Shown: piece after piece, positions 25,369-33,399 of the stretch
Layout: the number at the start of each line of letters is the position of its first letter
How positions within the stretch are numbered: position 1 is the stretch's first letter
DNA from: Anaerolineae bacterium
Lineage (GTDB): Bacteria; Chloroflexota; Anaerolineae; Aggregatilineales; Ch27
Direction of reading: 5' to 3'
Length of the DNA stretch: 64,000 bases
Assembly: GCA_013178165.1 (NCBI GenBank)
Contig: JABLXG010000023.1
Coordinates: 1 to 64,000, forward strand
Translations under genes and position numbers: made by a program
Notes under the pieces: model-generated
Seen by the model: only the letters and a program-made list of their open reading frames with translations
The model's database searches: none
Told to the model about the DNA's origin: nothing

Positions 25369-25941
25369 ATGACCGGAATCTTACGTATGGCGGCGCTCCT
25401 CGCCCTGGCAGTGCTGCTGCTGGCAGCCTGTGGCGCGCCAGCCTATATCAGCGAGGGCGAACACGGGGTGAGCGACAACGGCCATGCTGCTGTTGAAGGC
25501 CAGGAATCGACCTCCGGCAGCGGAGAAACAGCCGGAGCAGACGCCCCGGCAGCAACTGACGCCGATAGCGGCGGGCACATGCATCCTGCTGTGGGATCCG
25601 CCCAGCCCGCCGAGCTACCCGTCCCGCTGGGCGATCCAGGCCGGGGCGCAGAACTGTTCAACACGATGTTCAGCGAGGTTGGCTTTGCCTGTGCCACCTG
25701 CCACCGGGTCGATTCGGAGGAGCAACTGGTCGGCCCCGGCCTGCTCAACGTGGCCAGCCATGCCGCCGGGCATGTTCCTGGGTTGAGCGTGGAGGAATAC
25801 CTGTACCAGTCGATCACCGATCCAGGCGCTTATGTGGTGCCAGGCTTCCCGGATAACCTGATGCCGCGCACTTACCGCGAGCTGTTCACCGACGAGCAGA
25901 TCGGCGACCTGATGGCTTACCTGCTGTCGCTGAGCGGCTAA
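25369..25941 (+). CDS. Monohaem cytochrome c lipoprotein
   Basis: A 190-residue exported protein. The signal peptide ends in the lipobox 'LLLAACGAP', giving an acylated Cys at about 21. A Gly/Ala/Ser/Glu-rich spacer (about 30-95) leads to a class I cytochrome c: haem attachment 'CATCHRVDSEEQLVGPGL' and the distal Met ligand in 'PDNLMPRTYRELFTDEQIGDLMAYLLSL'. It probably carries electrons at the outer face of the membrane. An upstream open frame to 25222 is rejected because the leader at 25317-25368 lies inside it. No other cytochrome or oxidase gene is near. Confidence 0.92.
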   Translation: MTGILRMAALLALAVLLLAACGAPAYISEGEHGVSDNGHAAVEGQESTSGSGETAGADAPAATDADSGGHMHPAVGSAQPAELPVPLGDPGRGAELFNTMFSEVGFACATCHRVDSEEQLVGPGLLNVASHAAGHVPGLSVEEYLYQSITDPGAYVVPGFPDNLMPRTYRELFTDEQIGDLMAYLLSLSG

Positions 25942-25992
25942 GACGTTCCGACCCGTTACGAGGGTTGGATAGCCCCGCTGGCCCGGCTTCAC

Positions 25993-25998
25993 TATAAT
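25993..25998 (+). promoter_or_regulatory. TATAAT -10 box of the SH3 repeat protein gene
   Basis: A perfect TATAAT lies 45 bases before the ATG at 26043. The nearest -35-like hexamer (TTGGAT, 25965-25970) is 22 bases away, too far for a standard promoter, so the -35 is weak or absent. Confidence 0.45.
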
Positions 25999-26042
25999 GG
26001 AGCTACAGGCATGGAGAGCAGCGGCAGGAGAGGACACGGGCC

Positions 26043-27422
26043 ATGCACACGGCGGTGAATTTGCGCGGTGGAAGAATCGGGAGCGGGCTGGGGCGGCTGG
26101 CGCTGTTGATCGCCTTGCTGGCCGGGCTGGCGCTGGCGCTCAGCGGCGCGGCAGGGATTGCCGCTCAGGAGGAGCGCGCGCCGGTTGTGCTGGTCACGAC
26201 GGCCAATCTGCATCTGCGTGCTGCGCCAAGCACGGCCTCGGCCATCTACTACACCGCTCCGCAGGGCACAACCGTGACCGCTACGGCCATCAGCCCCAAC
26301 TTCAACTGGCTGCGCGTGACCTATAACGGCCAGGGTGGCTGGATGGCCCGCCAGTACCTGGAGCTGCAATCCGGCGACGTGGCGACGCTGCCCATCTCCA
26401 GCGATCACGTCCCTCCGGCGGTGATCTCCCCCTCGCCGATGCTGGGCCTGGGCGATGTCATCGTCGAGGCGCTGGTTGATGTCCACCTGCGCACTGATCC
26501 TGAAGTGGTGGAGGACGACCCGGCCACCACATTTGAAGAGACCAATGTCATCACCGTTATCCCCGCCGGGCGCACGGTTTCAGCGCGTTCGATCAGTGCG
26601 GATGGGCTGTGGGTGTTTGTGGAATATGGCTCCTACCGCGGCTGGGTGCGCGGGCGCTACCTGAACGCCGTCGGCGGGCGGGTGCCGCCGCCGTTCATCG
26701 CCTCTGTGCCGATCGATGAGGGCGGGATCGGCTTCGTCGCCGACTCGACAGCGATCCTGCCGGGCCAGTGCACCACTCTGCGCTGGGCCGTGCAGGGCGA
26801 TGGCTCGGTTTACTACAAGGCGCGGGCGGTAGCCAGCCAGGGCGCGCGCCAGGAATGCCCCACCCAGACCACCCGCTACAGCCTGACGGTCGTCCGGCCC
26901 GGCTACCGGATCGAGCAGCGCTTTGTGACGGTGGCCATCACCCAGGCCCGCGCTGAATTCCGGGCCACGGCTCAGATGATCCAGCTTGGCCAGTGTGTCA
27001 CCCTGAGCTGGGAAACCCAGGCTATTGACCGGGTGTACTACAACGGCGAACCGGCGCCAGTGGCCCTCAATGGTTCCCGCGAGGAATGTCCGCGCCAGAC
27101 GACCACCTACCGCCTGCGGGCTGTCACCCTGACCGGGCAGACCATCGACCGCGAACTGACCATCACGGTTTATTCCGGCCCGCAACCCGGCCAGCAGGTG
27201 ATTATCTCCTTCTACGCCAACCCGGCCCTGATCTCCGCCGGTCAGTGCGTCGACCTGATCTGGAACACCTCCGGCGCGGTGCAGATCTACTACCAGGGGC
27301 AGCCTGTCGGGCCGAACGGCACGCGCCAGGAATGCCCACTGGCTACCACGACCTACATTCTGCGCGTCTATACCATCGATAACCGGACGCTGGAATACCA
27401 GGCGATGGTGACGGTGCAATAG
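26043..27422 (+). CDS. Exported protein with two SH3b domains and three Cys-pair beta repeats
   Basis: A 459-residue exported protein. The signal sequence (about 1-42) is followed by two bacterial SH3-like domains (about 50-105 with 'LVTTANLHLRAAPSTASAIYY', and about 140-200). Then three repeats of about 85 residues follow, each with 'GQC', a 'L.W' strand, '.YY.G' and 'QECP..TT.Y.LRV': 'LPGQCTTLRWAV', 'QLGQCVTLSWET' and 'SAGQCVDLIWNT'. The two Cys in each probably form a disulfide. SH3b domains often bind cell-wall peptides or glycans; no catalytic domain is present. It looks like a surface structural or receptor protein. Confidence 0.8.
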   Translation: MHTAVNLRGGRIGSGLGRLALLIALLAGLALALSGAAGIAAQEERAPVVLVTTANLHLRAAPSTASAIYYTAPQGTTVTATAISPNFNWLRVTYNGQGGWMARQYLELQSGDVATLPISSDHVPPAVISPSPMLGLGDVIVEALVDVHLRTDPEVVEDDPATTFEETNVITVIPAGRTVSARSISADGLWVFVEYGSYRGWVRGRYLNAVGGRVPPPFIASVPIDEGGIGFVADSTAILPGQCTTLRWAVQGDGSVYYKARAVASQGARQECPTQTTRYSLTVVRPGYRIEQRFVTVAITQARAEFRATAQMIQLGQCVTLSWETQAIDRVYYNGEPAPVALNGSREECPRQTTTYRLRAVTLTGQTIDRELTITVYSGPQPGQQVIISFYANPALISAGQCVDLIWNTSGAVQIYYQGQPVGPNGTRQECPLATTTYILRVYTIDNRTLEYQAMVTVQ

Positions 27423-27450
27423 AAAAGCGGGGAGCAGGGAATCAGGAAGC

Positions 27451-27501
27451 GGGAGGCCGGATGGGGGGGTAAGCTAGGAATTGCCCCTCATCTGGCCTCC
27501 C
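27451..27501 (+). terminator. Long imperfect hairpin after the SH3 repeat gene
   Basis: GGGAGGCCGGATGGGGGG (27451-27468) pairs with GCCCCTCATCTGGCCTCCC (27483-27501), about 16 of 18 pairs, 29 bases after the stop. A pyrimidine-rich tail follows (to about 27533). It fits a terminator but also resembles the REP-like palindromes seen at 49818 and elsewhere. Confidence 0.6.
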
Positions 27502-27633
27502 GGCCTCTGTTCCCGCCTCCTGCCTCTTCTTCTGCCCGTTGCTGGCGCGTATGGGGCCTGGGCGAAAGTTGTGCTATGGTAAAGGTAACATCACCGCCGC
27601 CCGCCCGAAAACCTGAGTAGAAGCCGGACGATC

Positions 27634-28296
27634 ATGATTGAGCTTCCGCTGTTTCCGCTGCACACCGTCCTGTTCCCCGGTATGCCGCTGACCCTCCACG
27701 TTTTTGAGGAACGCTATAAGCTGATGATCCGGCGCTGCCTGGAGCAGACGCTGACCTTTGGCGTTGTGCTGATCGAGCATGGCGCGGAAGCGCTCGGCCC
27801 GCTGCCCGTGCCGTACCGCATCGGTTGCACCGCTCATATCCTGGAGGTGGAGACGCTCAGCCAGGGCCGGTTGAACATCAGCGCGCTGGGGCGCAGCCGC
27901 TTCCTGATCGAAACGCTCGATGCGGAGACCCAGCCGTACCTGATCGGCCAGGTCAGCCTGATCCCGCTGCCCGGCGAGGACACGGCGGCACTGCGGCGGG
28001 CCGATCGCCGGTTACGCGGCTGGGTAGAACGCTACCTGCAAGCGCTCAAGCGCGCCGGGCAGATCGACACTGTCCCCATTGAGCATCTGCCCCGGGACCC
28101 GCTGGCCTTTGCCTATCTGGCCGCCACATTGCTTCAGGTCCCCCCGTTGCAAAAGCAGGCCCTCCTGGCCGCGCCCGATGCCCTACAACTGGTGACCGAC
28201 CTGAATGTCCTCTACCGCCGCGAGGTCACCCTGCTGGCCGCCCTGCTGGAAAAACCGGGCGACTCCCGCCGGGCGGAGAACTTCCGCCTCAACTGA
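27634..28296 (+). CDS. Lon N-terminal-type substrate-binding protein
   Basis: A 220-residue protein consisting of the Lon protease N-terminal (LAN/PUA-like) domain without ATPase or protease parts. The opening 'ELPLFPLHTVLFPGMPLTLHVFEERYKLMI' is the family signature. Stand-alone copies are widespread; the role is thought to be substrate binding or folding, but is unproven. ATG 27634; no close Shine-Dalgarno sequence stands out. It is monocistronic, between a hairpin and the MarR gene's promoter. Confidence 0.88.
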   Translation: MIELPLFPLHTVLFPGMPLTLHVFEERYKLMIRRCLEQTLTFGVVLIEHGAEALGPLPVPYRIGCTAHILEVETLSQGRLNISALGRSRFLIETLDAETQPYLIGQVSLIPLPGEDTAALRRADRRLRGWVERYLQALKRAGQIDTVPIEHLPRDPLAFAYLAATLLQVPPLQKQALLAAPDALQLVTDLNVLYRREVTLLAALLEKPGDSRRAENFRLN

Positions 28297-28341
28297 TCAG
28301 GCGTTGACTTGTGCGAATCATCCAGTGAGCTTTTGTTCAAC

Positions 28342-28370
28342 TTGACGATCGGGGCCATCCGGCATAAAAT
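28342..28370 (+). promoter_or_regulatory. Promoter of the MarR-family gene
   Basis: TTGACG (28342-28347) and TAAAAT (28365-28370) are 17 bases apart. The expected transcription start, near 28377, falls inside the inverted repeat at 28374-28392. Confidence 0.7.
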
Positions 28371-28373
28371 AAT

Positions 28374-28392
28374 TGCAACCGCAATCGTTGCA
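28374..28392. promoter_or_regulatory. Candidate MarR operator
   Basis: TGCAAC (28374-28379) and GTTGCA (28387-28392) form a perfect inverted repeat with 7 bases between. It overlaps the predicted transcription start and the DNA just after the -10 box of the MarR gene. Position and TTGCAA-type half-sites fit autorepression by a MarR dimer. Confidence 0.55.
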
Positions 28393-28454
28393 GCCCGAAC
28401 AATCTGCGTGACGATCAGTGCCCTTGTTACTCCCTGCTTAATAAGGAGCTGGTC

Positions 28455-28934
28455 TTGGATCATGTATCTCCCGGGGCACGCACTTCGGTTCAGCTGCAGT
28501 ACCGTATGATCCACAACATTTATGTCCTCCTCGATGACGGCGATCGGCGTGTACTGCAGCGTTTTGGCCTGACTCTGCCCCAGTATCGGGTACTCAAAGC
28601 ACTGGCTGAGGAGCGCGATGTGCGCCTGACCGCGCTGAGCGATCGGTTGCTGCGGGCCAAGAGCACGATCACCCGCATTGTTGATCAACTGGAGCGCGAT
28701 GGGCTGGTGACTCGCGCTTCGGATTCAGACGATCGTCGCGCCTGGCGGCTGGCGCTGACTCCCGCCGGGGTCGAGTTGCTACAGGCGGCCCGCGCTGCGC
28801 ATGAAGAAGCCGTGGCCTACCGCTTCAATCAGGCGCTGGATGCTGGTGAGCAGGCCCGGTTTTCCGAGCTGCTGACCAAGCTGCACGATTCGCTGGTGGA
28901 TACGCTGAACACGCTGGGCTGTAGAGAGGAGTAG
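28455..28934 (+). CDS. MarR-family transcriptional regulator
   Basis: A 159-residue winged-helix dimeric regulator. 'TLPQYRVLKALAEERDVRLTALSDRLLRAKSTITRIVDQLERDGLVTRASDSDDRRAWRLALTPAGVELL' is the wHTH with recognition helix and the DDRR wing typical of MarR. TTG 28455 is the start: AAGGAG at 28443-28448 is at the right distance and no ATG is better. The gene precedes the maltose operon in the same direction with 256 bases between, so it might also control malE, but its own operator is the clearer target. Ligand unknown. Confidence 0.88.
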   Translation: MDHVSPGARTSVQLQYRMIHNIYVLLDDGDRRVLQRFGLTLPQYRVLKALAEERDVRLTALSDRLLRAKSTITRIVDQLERDGLVTRASDSDDRRAWRLALTPAGVELLQAARAAHEEAVAYRFNQALDAGEQARFSELLTKLHDSLVDTLNTLGCREE

Positions 28935-29076
28935 CAACGGAAGGCGACAGGACCGTCGGCCCCCTGCATATTGCCAGGCCGCAGGCAAATAGCTTTAAGC
29001 CTCTTGCCCGGAGCATTCTAGAACGTTTTTGTAGGGAAGTATTCAGGTGATAACTGGCTCCAGAATGATTAAGCAA

Positions 29077-29156
29077 GTGTTTGCACACAGGAAGGAGGTG
29101 GCAAACACAAAAATACCTGTGGCAATCGGTTGACGCGTTTCGCAACCGTCCGTCAA
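29077..29156. promoter_or_regulatory. Upstream region of malE with two inverted repeats
   Basis: GTGTTTGC (29077-29084) and GCAAACAC (29101-29108) form a perfect inverted repeat 16 bases apart; the half-sites recall LacI-family operators, known regulators of maltose genes. A second, TTGACG (29130-29135) with CGTCAA (29151-29156), follows; its left arm could also serve as a -35 box, with TCAATT as a weak -10. The gap also contains AAGGAGGTG (29092-29100) with no start codon after it. Confidence 0.45.
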
Positions 29157-29190
29157 TTTCGCAGTGCCTGAGTGTTACGGAGGAGTGAGC

Positions 29191-30687
29191 ATGAAGAAGC
29201 ACCTGATGTTGTTGACTATCGTCATCCTGATTCTGGGCAGCCTGGCTCCGGCGCTGGCGCAGGAAGCAACCTCGCTGGTGATCTGGGCGGATGACACCCG
29301 CGCGCCGATCCTGGCGGAAGTCGGCAAGGCTTTCACCGAGGAATACGGCGTGGAGGTGATCGTGCAGGAGATGGGTTTCGGCGATATCCGTGACGGCCTC
29401 AAGGTCGCCGGCCCCGCGGGTGAAGGCCCGGACATCATCATCGGCGCCCATGACTGGTTGGGCGAGCTGGTGATCAACGGCCTGCTGGCCCCGATCGACC
29501 TGGGCGATAAGGCGGCGGAGTTCTTCGCGCCGGCGGTGGACGCCTTCACCTATGACGGCGTTCTCTACGGCATGCCCTATGCGATGGAAAACCTGGCCTT
29601 CATCTACAACCCTGAGCTGGTGGAAACCCCACCCACCACGTGGACCGAGGTGAAGGAACTCTCTGCTGAAATCCAGGCTTCCGGCGCGGCCAAGTACGGC
29701 TACATCATCCGCACCAACGACCCCTATCACTGGATGCCCATGTTCAGCGCCTTTGGCGGTTATGTCTTTGGGCGTGATGAAGTGGGCGCTTATGATCCCA
29801 CTGATATCGGCCTGGACAGCGAAGGCGCGCTGGCGGCTGGCGCTTACCTGCAGAGCCTGGTCGAAGAAGGCCTGCTGGTCCCCGATATTGACTACGACAT
29901 CGAGCACACCATGTTCGAGACCGGCGAAGCGGCCATGATCGTGACTGGCCCCTGGGCACTGCCGCGTATCAAGGCCTCCGGCGTGCCGTATGCGGTGACC
30001 ATGATCCCCGGCGAGGTTCAACCCGCCAGCCCCTTCCTGGGCGTACAGGGCTTCATGATCAGCGCCTTCAGCCAGAACCAGATGCTGGCGGAAATCTTCC
30101 TGCTGGACTACGTGGCTAACGCTGACGTCATGCAGCAGATCTTCGACGCCGATCCACGCCCGTCCGCTTACCTGGCCGTGCGGGAAGCCATCACTGATCC
30201 AGACATCGCCGGTTTCGTGGCTGCCGGGGCGAATGGCGCGGCCATGCCCGCCATCCCGGAGATGGCCTCCGTCTGGACGGCCTGGGGCAACGCGATGGAG
30301 CTGATCATCCGCCAGACCGAAAGCGCTGAGGCTGCCCTGACCAACGCCGCGGCGCAGGTGCGCGAGCTGCTGGCCACCGACCTGAGCAGCATGGTCAACA
30401 TCCCTGGCTCCTGGCAGGCGGCGGTAGGTTGCGCCAGCGACTGGGACCCGGCCTGCAAGGTGACCGCCCTGACCGACAACGGCGACGGTACCTTCTCCGG
30501 TACGTTCAACATCCCGGCTGGCAGCTATGAGTACAAGGCCGCCCTGGGCGGTAGCTGGGGCGAGAACTACGGTGTCGATGGTGTCCGCGATGGCGGCAAC
30601 TACTCGCTGGTTCTGGAAGCCGACTCGGTCGTGACCTTCACCTACGACTCCGCAACCCACCTGGTGACCGTGACCATCGGGGAATAA
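29191..30687 (+). CDS. Maltose/maltodextrin-binding protein with a C-terminal X25-type module
   Basis: A 498-residue exported solute-binding protein (cluster of MalE). Signal peptide 1-24, ending 'APALAQ'; no lipobox Cys. Residues 25-400 are the two-lobed binding fold with '[26 protein letters not shown]' and '[16 protein letters not shown]'. The last 95 residues ('[23 protein letters not shown]...[18 protein letters not shown]') match the X25 starch-associated module of pullulanases and similar enzymes, which is not normal in MalE. ATG 29191 follows GGAGGAG by 5 bases. First gene of the malE-malF-malG-GH13 set. Confidence 0.9.
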   Translation: MKKHLMLLTIVILILGSLAPALAQEATSLVIWADDTRAPILAEVGKAFTEEYGVEVIVQEMGFGDIRDGLKVAGPAGEGPDIIIGAHDWLGELVINGLLAPIDLGDKAAEFFAPAVDAFTYDGVLYGMPYAMENLAFIYNPELVETPPTTWTEVKELSAEIQASGAAKYGYIIRTNDPYHWMPMFSAFGGYVFGRDEVGAYDPTDIGLDSEGALAAGAYLQSLVEEGLLVPDIDYDIEHTMFETGEAAMIVTGPWALPRIKASGVPYAVTMIPGEVQPASPFLGVQGFMISAFSQNQMLAEIFLLDYVANADVMQQIFDADPRPSAYLAVREAITDPDIAGFVAAGANGAAMPAIPEMASVWTAWGNAMELIIRQTESAEAALTNAAAQVRELLATDLSSMVNIPGSWQAAVGCASDWDPACKVTALTDNGDGTFSGTFNIPAGSYEYKAALGGSWGENYGVDGVRDGGNYSLVLEADSVVTFTYDSATHLVTVTIGE

Positions 30688-30691
30688 AACC

Positions 30692-32287
30692 ATGAGTGCG
30701 CTGAGCACCAATGCGGGGGGCCCGAAGGGGCTCCCCGCCCTCATATCAGGACAGATCTTAAAACTGGTCGGCCTAGCCATCCTGGATGCGTTCGGGCTAT
30801 TGTTGTTTTATGCGTTCTGGTACAGCGGCAATGCCGCCCTGGCCCTGATCATCGCCGTCATCACCATCGGGATGAATGTGGTGATCTTTGTGCCGCGTCT
30901 CTACCCCCTCCGCTGGATGTCGCCCGGCCTGGCGCTGATGATCCTGCTGGTCATCTACCCGCTGCTGTTCACCATCAGCACCGCCTTCACCAATTACAGC
31001 GACGGCCACCTGTTCAGCAAGGAGCAGGCCATCGCCCTGCACAGCAAGGCCACCTTTACACCGGAAGATGCGCCAACTTACCGTTTCACCCCCTACGTCA
31101 ACAAGGCTGACCCGACCGACTACGCCCTTTGGCTGACACGGGAAGGCGACGCCGGAACCGAGGTGATCTTCGCCAAGGAAGGCGAGCCGCTGGTGATCCT
31201 GGAGGGCGTTGATCCGGAGCCGCCGGAGGAATATGAGGGCTACCGGCCACTGGAGCGCCGTGAGCTGGTCGCCGCCCTGAGCGTGCTGGAGAAGGCCCAG
31301 TTTGGCGAGGAGCCGAATACCGTTACGGTGGTCTCCGCGGCGCGGGGTGTGGCAGCCCGCAGCCTGCAGCGTTACGTCTGGAACGCAGAACTGAACGGCC
31401 TGGAAGATCGTCAGACTGGCCTCTTCTACGCCGCTGATGATGAGACCGGCTCGTTCATTGCCAACAAGGGCAGGGCGGAGCAGCAGGAGCTGCAACCCGG
31501 CTACTGGGTCGGCGTTGCCTTCGATAACTTCCGCCGCTTTGTGGAAAGCCCGGCGCTGCGCGGGCCGCTGGTGCAGGTGTTCGTCTGGACGGTGGCCTTT
31601 GCCTTCTTCTCCGTGATGACCACGTTTGTGGCCGGGCTGATCATGGCTCTGGTGCTCAACAGCCCGGACATCCCTGGCCGCAAAGTCATCCGCTCGTTGT
31701 TGATCATCCCCTACGCTATCCCTGGCGTGATCAGCATCCTGGTCTGGAAGGGGATGATGAATCCCAACCTGGGCGTGCTGGCGCGGTCGTTCGGCATCAA
31801 CCCGCCCTGGTTCTCTGACCCGCTGTGGGCCAAGATCGGTATCCTGCTGATCAACCTGTGGCTGGGCTACCCGTACATGATGCTGATCTGCAGCGGCGCA
31901 CTTCAGGCCATCCCGACCGACATCTATGAGGCGTCATCCGTGGACGGGGCCAATCCCTGGCAACGCTTCTGGAGCATCACCCTGCCGCTGCTGCTGGTGA
32001 CGGTTGGCCCGCTGCTGATTGCGTCCTTCACCTTCAATTTCAATAACTTTGTGGTGGTGGAGGCGTTCAACAAAGGTGGCCCGCCCATCCCCGGTACGCT
32101 GACCCCGGCTGGCTATACCGATATCCTGATCAGTTACACCTACCGCCTGGCTTTCGGATCCGGGCGCGGTGCGGACTACGGCCTGGCTTCGGCCATCACG
32201 ATCATCATCTTCGCCATCGTGGCTGGCGTGACGCTGCTCCAGTTCCGCTTTACCGGGCAGTGGGAGGAGGTGTCGGAAAATGTCTAG
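30692..32287 (+). CDS. malF: MalF-type sugar ABC permease
   Basis: A 531-residue permease with about eight helices and a large soluble insertion (about 115-270) between helices 3 and 4, matching the P2 loop of MalF that contacts the binding protein. The coupling motif is 'EASSVDGANPWQRFWSITLPLL' (EAA loop, about 412-433). Length agrees with MalF (about 515). It starts 4 bases after malE's stop and overlaps malG by 8 bases. The ATP-binding protein (MalK) is not in the window and is presumably encoded elsewhere, as is common for these systems. Confidence 0.92.
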   Translation: MSALSTNAGGPKGLPALISGQILKLVGLAILDAFGLLLFYAFWYSGNAALALIIAVITIGMNVVIFVPRLYPLRWMSPGLALMILLVIYPLLFTISTAFTNYSDGHLFSKEQAIALHSKATFTPEDAPTYRFTPYVNKADPTDYALWLTREGDAGTEVIFAKEGEPLVILEGVDPEPPEEYEGYRPLERRELVAALSVLEKAQFGEEPNTVTVVSAARGVAARSLQRYVWNAELNGLEDRQTGLFYAADDETGSFIANKGRAEQQELQPGYWVGVAFDNFRRFVESPALRGPLVQVFVWTVAFAFFSVMTTFVAGLIMALVLNSPDIPGRKVIRSLLIIPYAIPGVISILVWKGMMNPNLGVLARSFGINPPWFSDPLWAKIGILLINLWLGYPYMMLICSGALQAIPTDIYEASSVDGANPWQRFWSITLPLLLVTVGPLLIASFTFNFNNFVVVEAFNKGGPPIPGTLTPAGYTDILISYTYRLAFGSGRGADYGLASAITIIIFAIVAGVTLLQFRFTGQWEEVSENV

Positions 32288-33242
32288 TCACACGGAAAGC
32301 CGCATGGTGGTCGGTAGCTGGGAGAAGCGGTTGGAGCTGACCTTGCGCTGGGTGGTGATCGTTATTGCCGTCGCCTTCGCCCTGTTCCCGGTGGTGTGGA
32401 TCTTTTCCGCCGCTTTCAATCCGACAGGCAACCTGGCCAACCAGACCCTGATCCCGCAGGGCGTGGACTCGTTGGACGAACTGCTGACCAACTTCCGCGG
32501 CCTGCTGGTTGAGGATGTCGAGATCCATCCCTTCTGGAACTGGCTGGGTAACTCGATCTTCGTCGCCAGCATCACTTCCATCCTGACCGTGATAGTGGCG
32601 GCGCTGAGCGCGTATGCGTTCTCCCGCTTCCGCTTTGCCGGGCGGCGTAACCTGCTGGTGCTGGTGTTGCTGATCCAGGTCTTCCCCAACATGCTGGCCA
32701 TGGTCGCCCTGTTCCTGATCCTGCAGCAGATCGGCAAGCTGCCGGAATACATCCCGCAGGCGTTGCCCTTCCTGGAAGGGATCAACTGGTCGTTTTTCTC
32801 CCTGTTCGGCCTCAACAGCCTGGGCGGCCTGATCCTGGTCTACATGGGCGGGGCGATGGGCATCAACACCTGGCTGATGAAAGGTTTCTTTGATTCCGTC
32901 CCGCGGGACATCGACGAATCGGCGCAGGTGGACGGCGCCAGCCACTGGCAGACCTTCTGGATGCTGATCTTCCCGCTGGTGCGGCCTATCCTGGCGGTGG
33001 TGGCGATCCTGTCCTTTATCGGCACAATCAACGAATTTGTGCTGGCCCGCGTTATGCTCCGCGATAAGACCACGTGGACGCTGATGGTGGGCCTGTACAA
33101 CTACGTGAGTGATAACTTCGCCCGCGACTGGGGCAAGTTTGCGGCGGGCGCGCTGATCAGCGCGACCCCGATCGTCATCCTCTACATCGCGCTCCAGGAT
33201 CAGATCGTCGGCGGTCTGACCCAGGGGGCAGTCAAAGGCTAG
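32280..33242 (+). CDS. malG: MalG-type sugar ABC permease
   Basis: A 320-residue inner-membrane permease with six helices; the EAA loop reads 'DESAQVDGASHWQTFWMLIFPL' (about 217-238). The GGAGGAGG-type site in the end of malF (about 32264-32271) precedes the ATG at 32280. It pairs with MalF to import maltodextrins captured by the MalE-X25 protein. Confidence 0.93.
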   Translation: MSSHTESRMVVGSWEKRLELTLRWVVIVIAVAFALFPVVWIFSAAFNPTGNLANQTLIPQGVDSLDELLTNFRGLLVEDVEIHPFWNWLGNSIFVASITSILTVIVAALSAYAFSRFRFAGRRNLLVLVLLIQVFPNMLAMVALFLILQQIGKLPEYIPQALPFLEGINWSFFSLFGLNSLGGLILVYMGGAMGINTWLMKGFFDSVPRDIDESAQVDGASHWQTFWMLIFPLVRPILAVVAILSFIGTINEFVLARVMLRDKTTWTLMVGLYNYVSDNFARDWGKFAAGALISATPIVILYIALQDQIVGGLTQGAVKG

Positions 33243-33399
33243 AGCAGGGCGGCTGGCCGCCCTGCCAGCAGGTAGAAACAGGCCCGTGAGCCTGCCGTGC
33301 CGATCCTGGCGGGCAGGTTGAGCGGGCTATTTTGCGCCGCGCTATTGCGCATCGGGTTGGGCGGCCTTTGCCGTGCCATCATGCTGGGACACAACATTT
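33243..33399. other. Gap between malG and the GH13 gene
   Basis: 157 bases with no recognised gene. A weak GGCGGGC hairpin lies just after malG. No good promoter is visible, so the GH13 gene may be read from the maltose operon. Confidence 0.4.

Noticed and set aside
28825-30780. Long minus-strand ORF over malE
   Set aside because: Antisense shadow of the malE gene in GC-rich DNA; no family similarity in its translation and no ribosome site. The same applies to large ORFs opposite the BMP gene, MCP, cheA, CorA and the PD40 lipoprotein.
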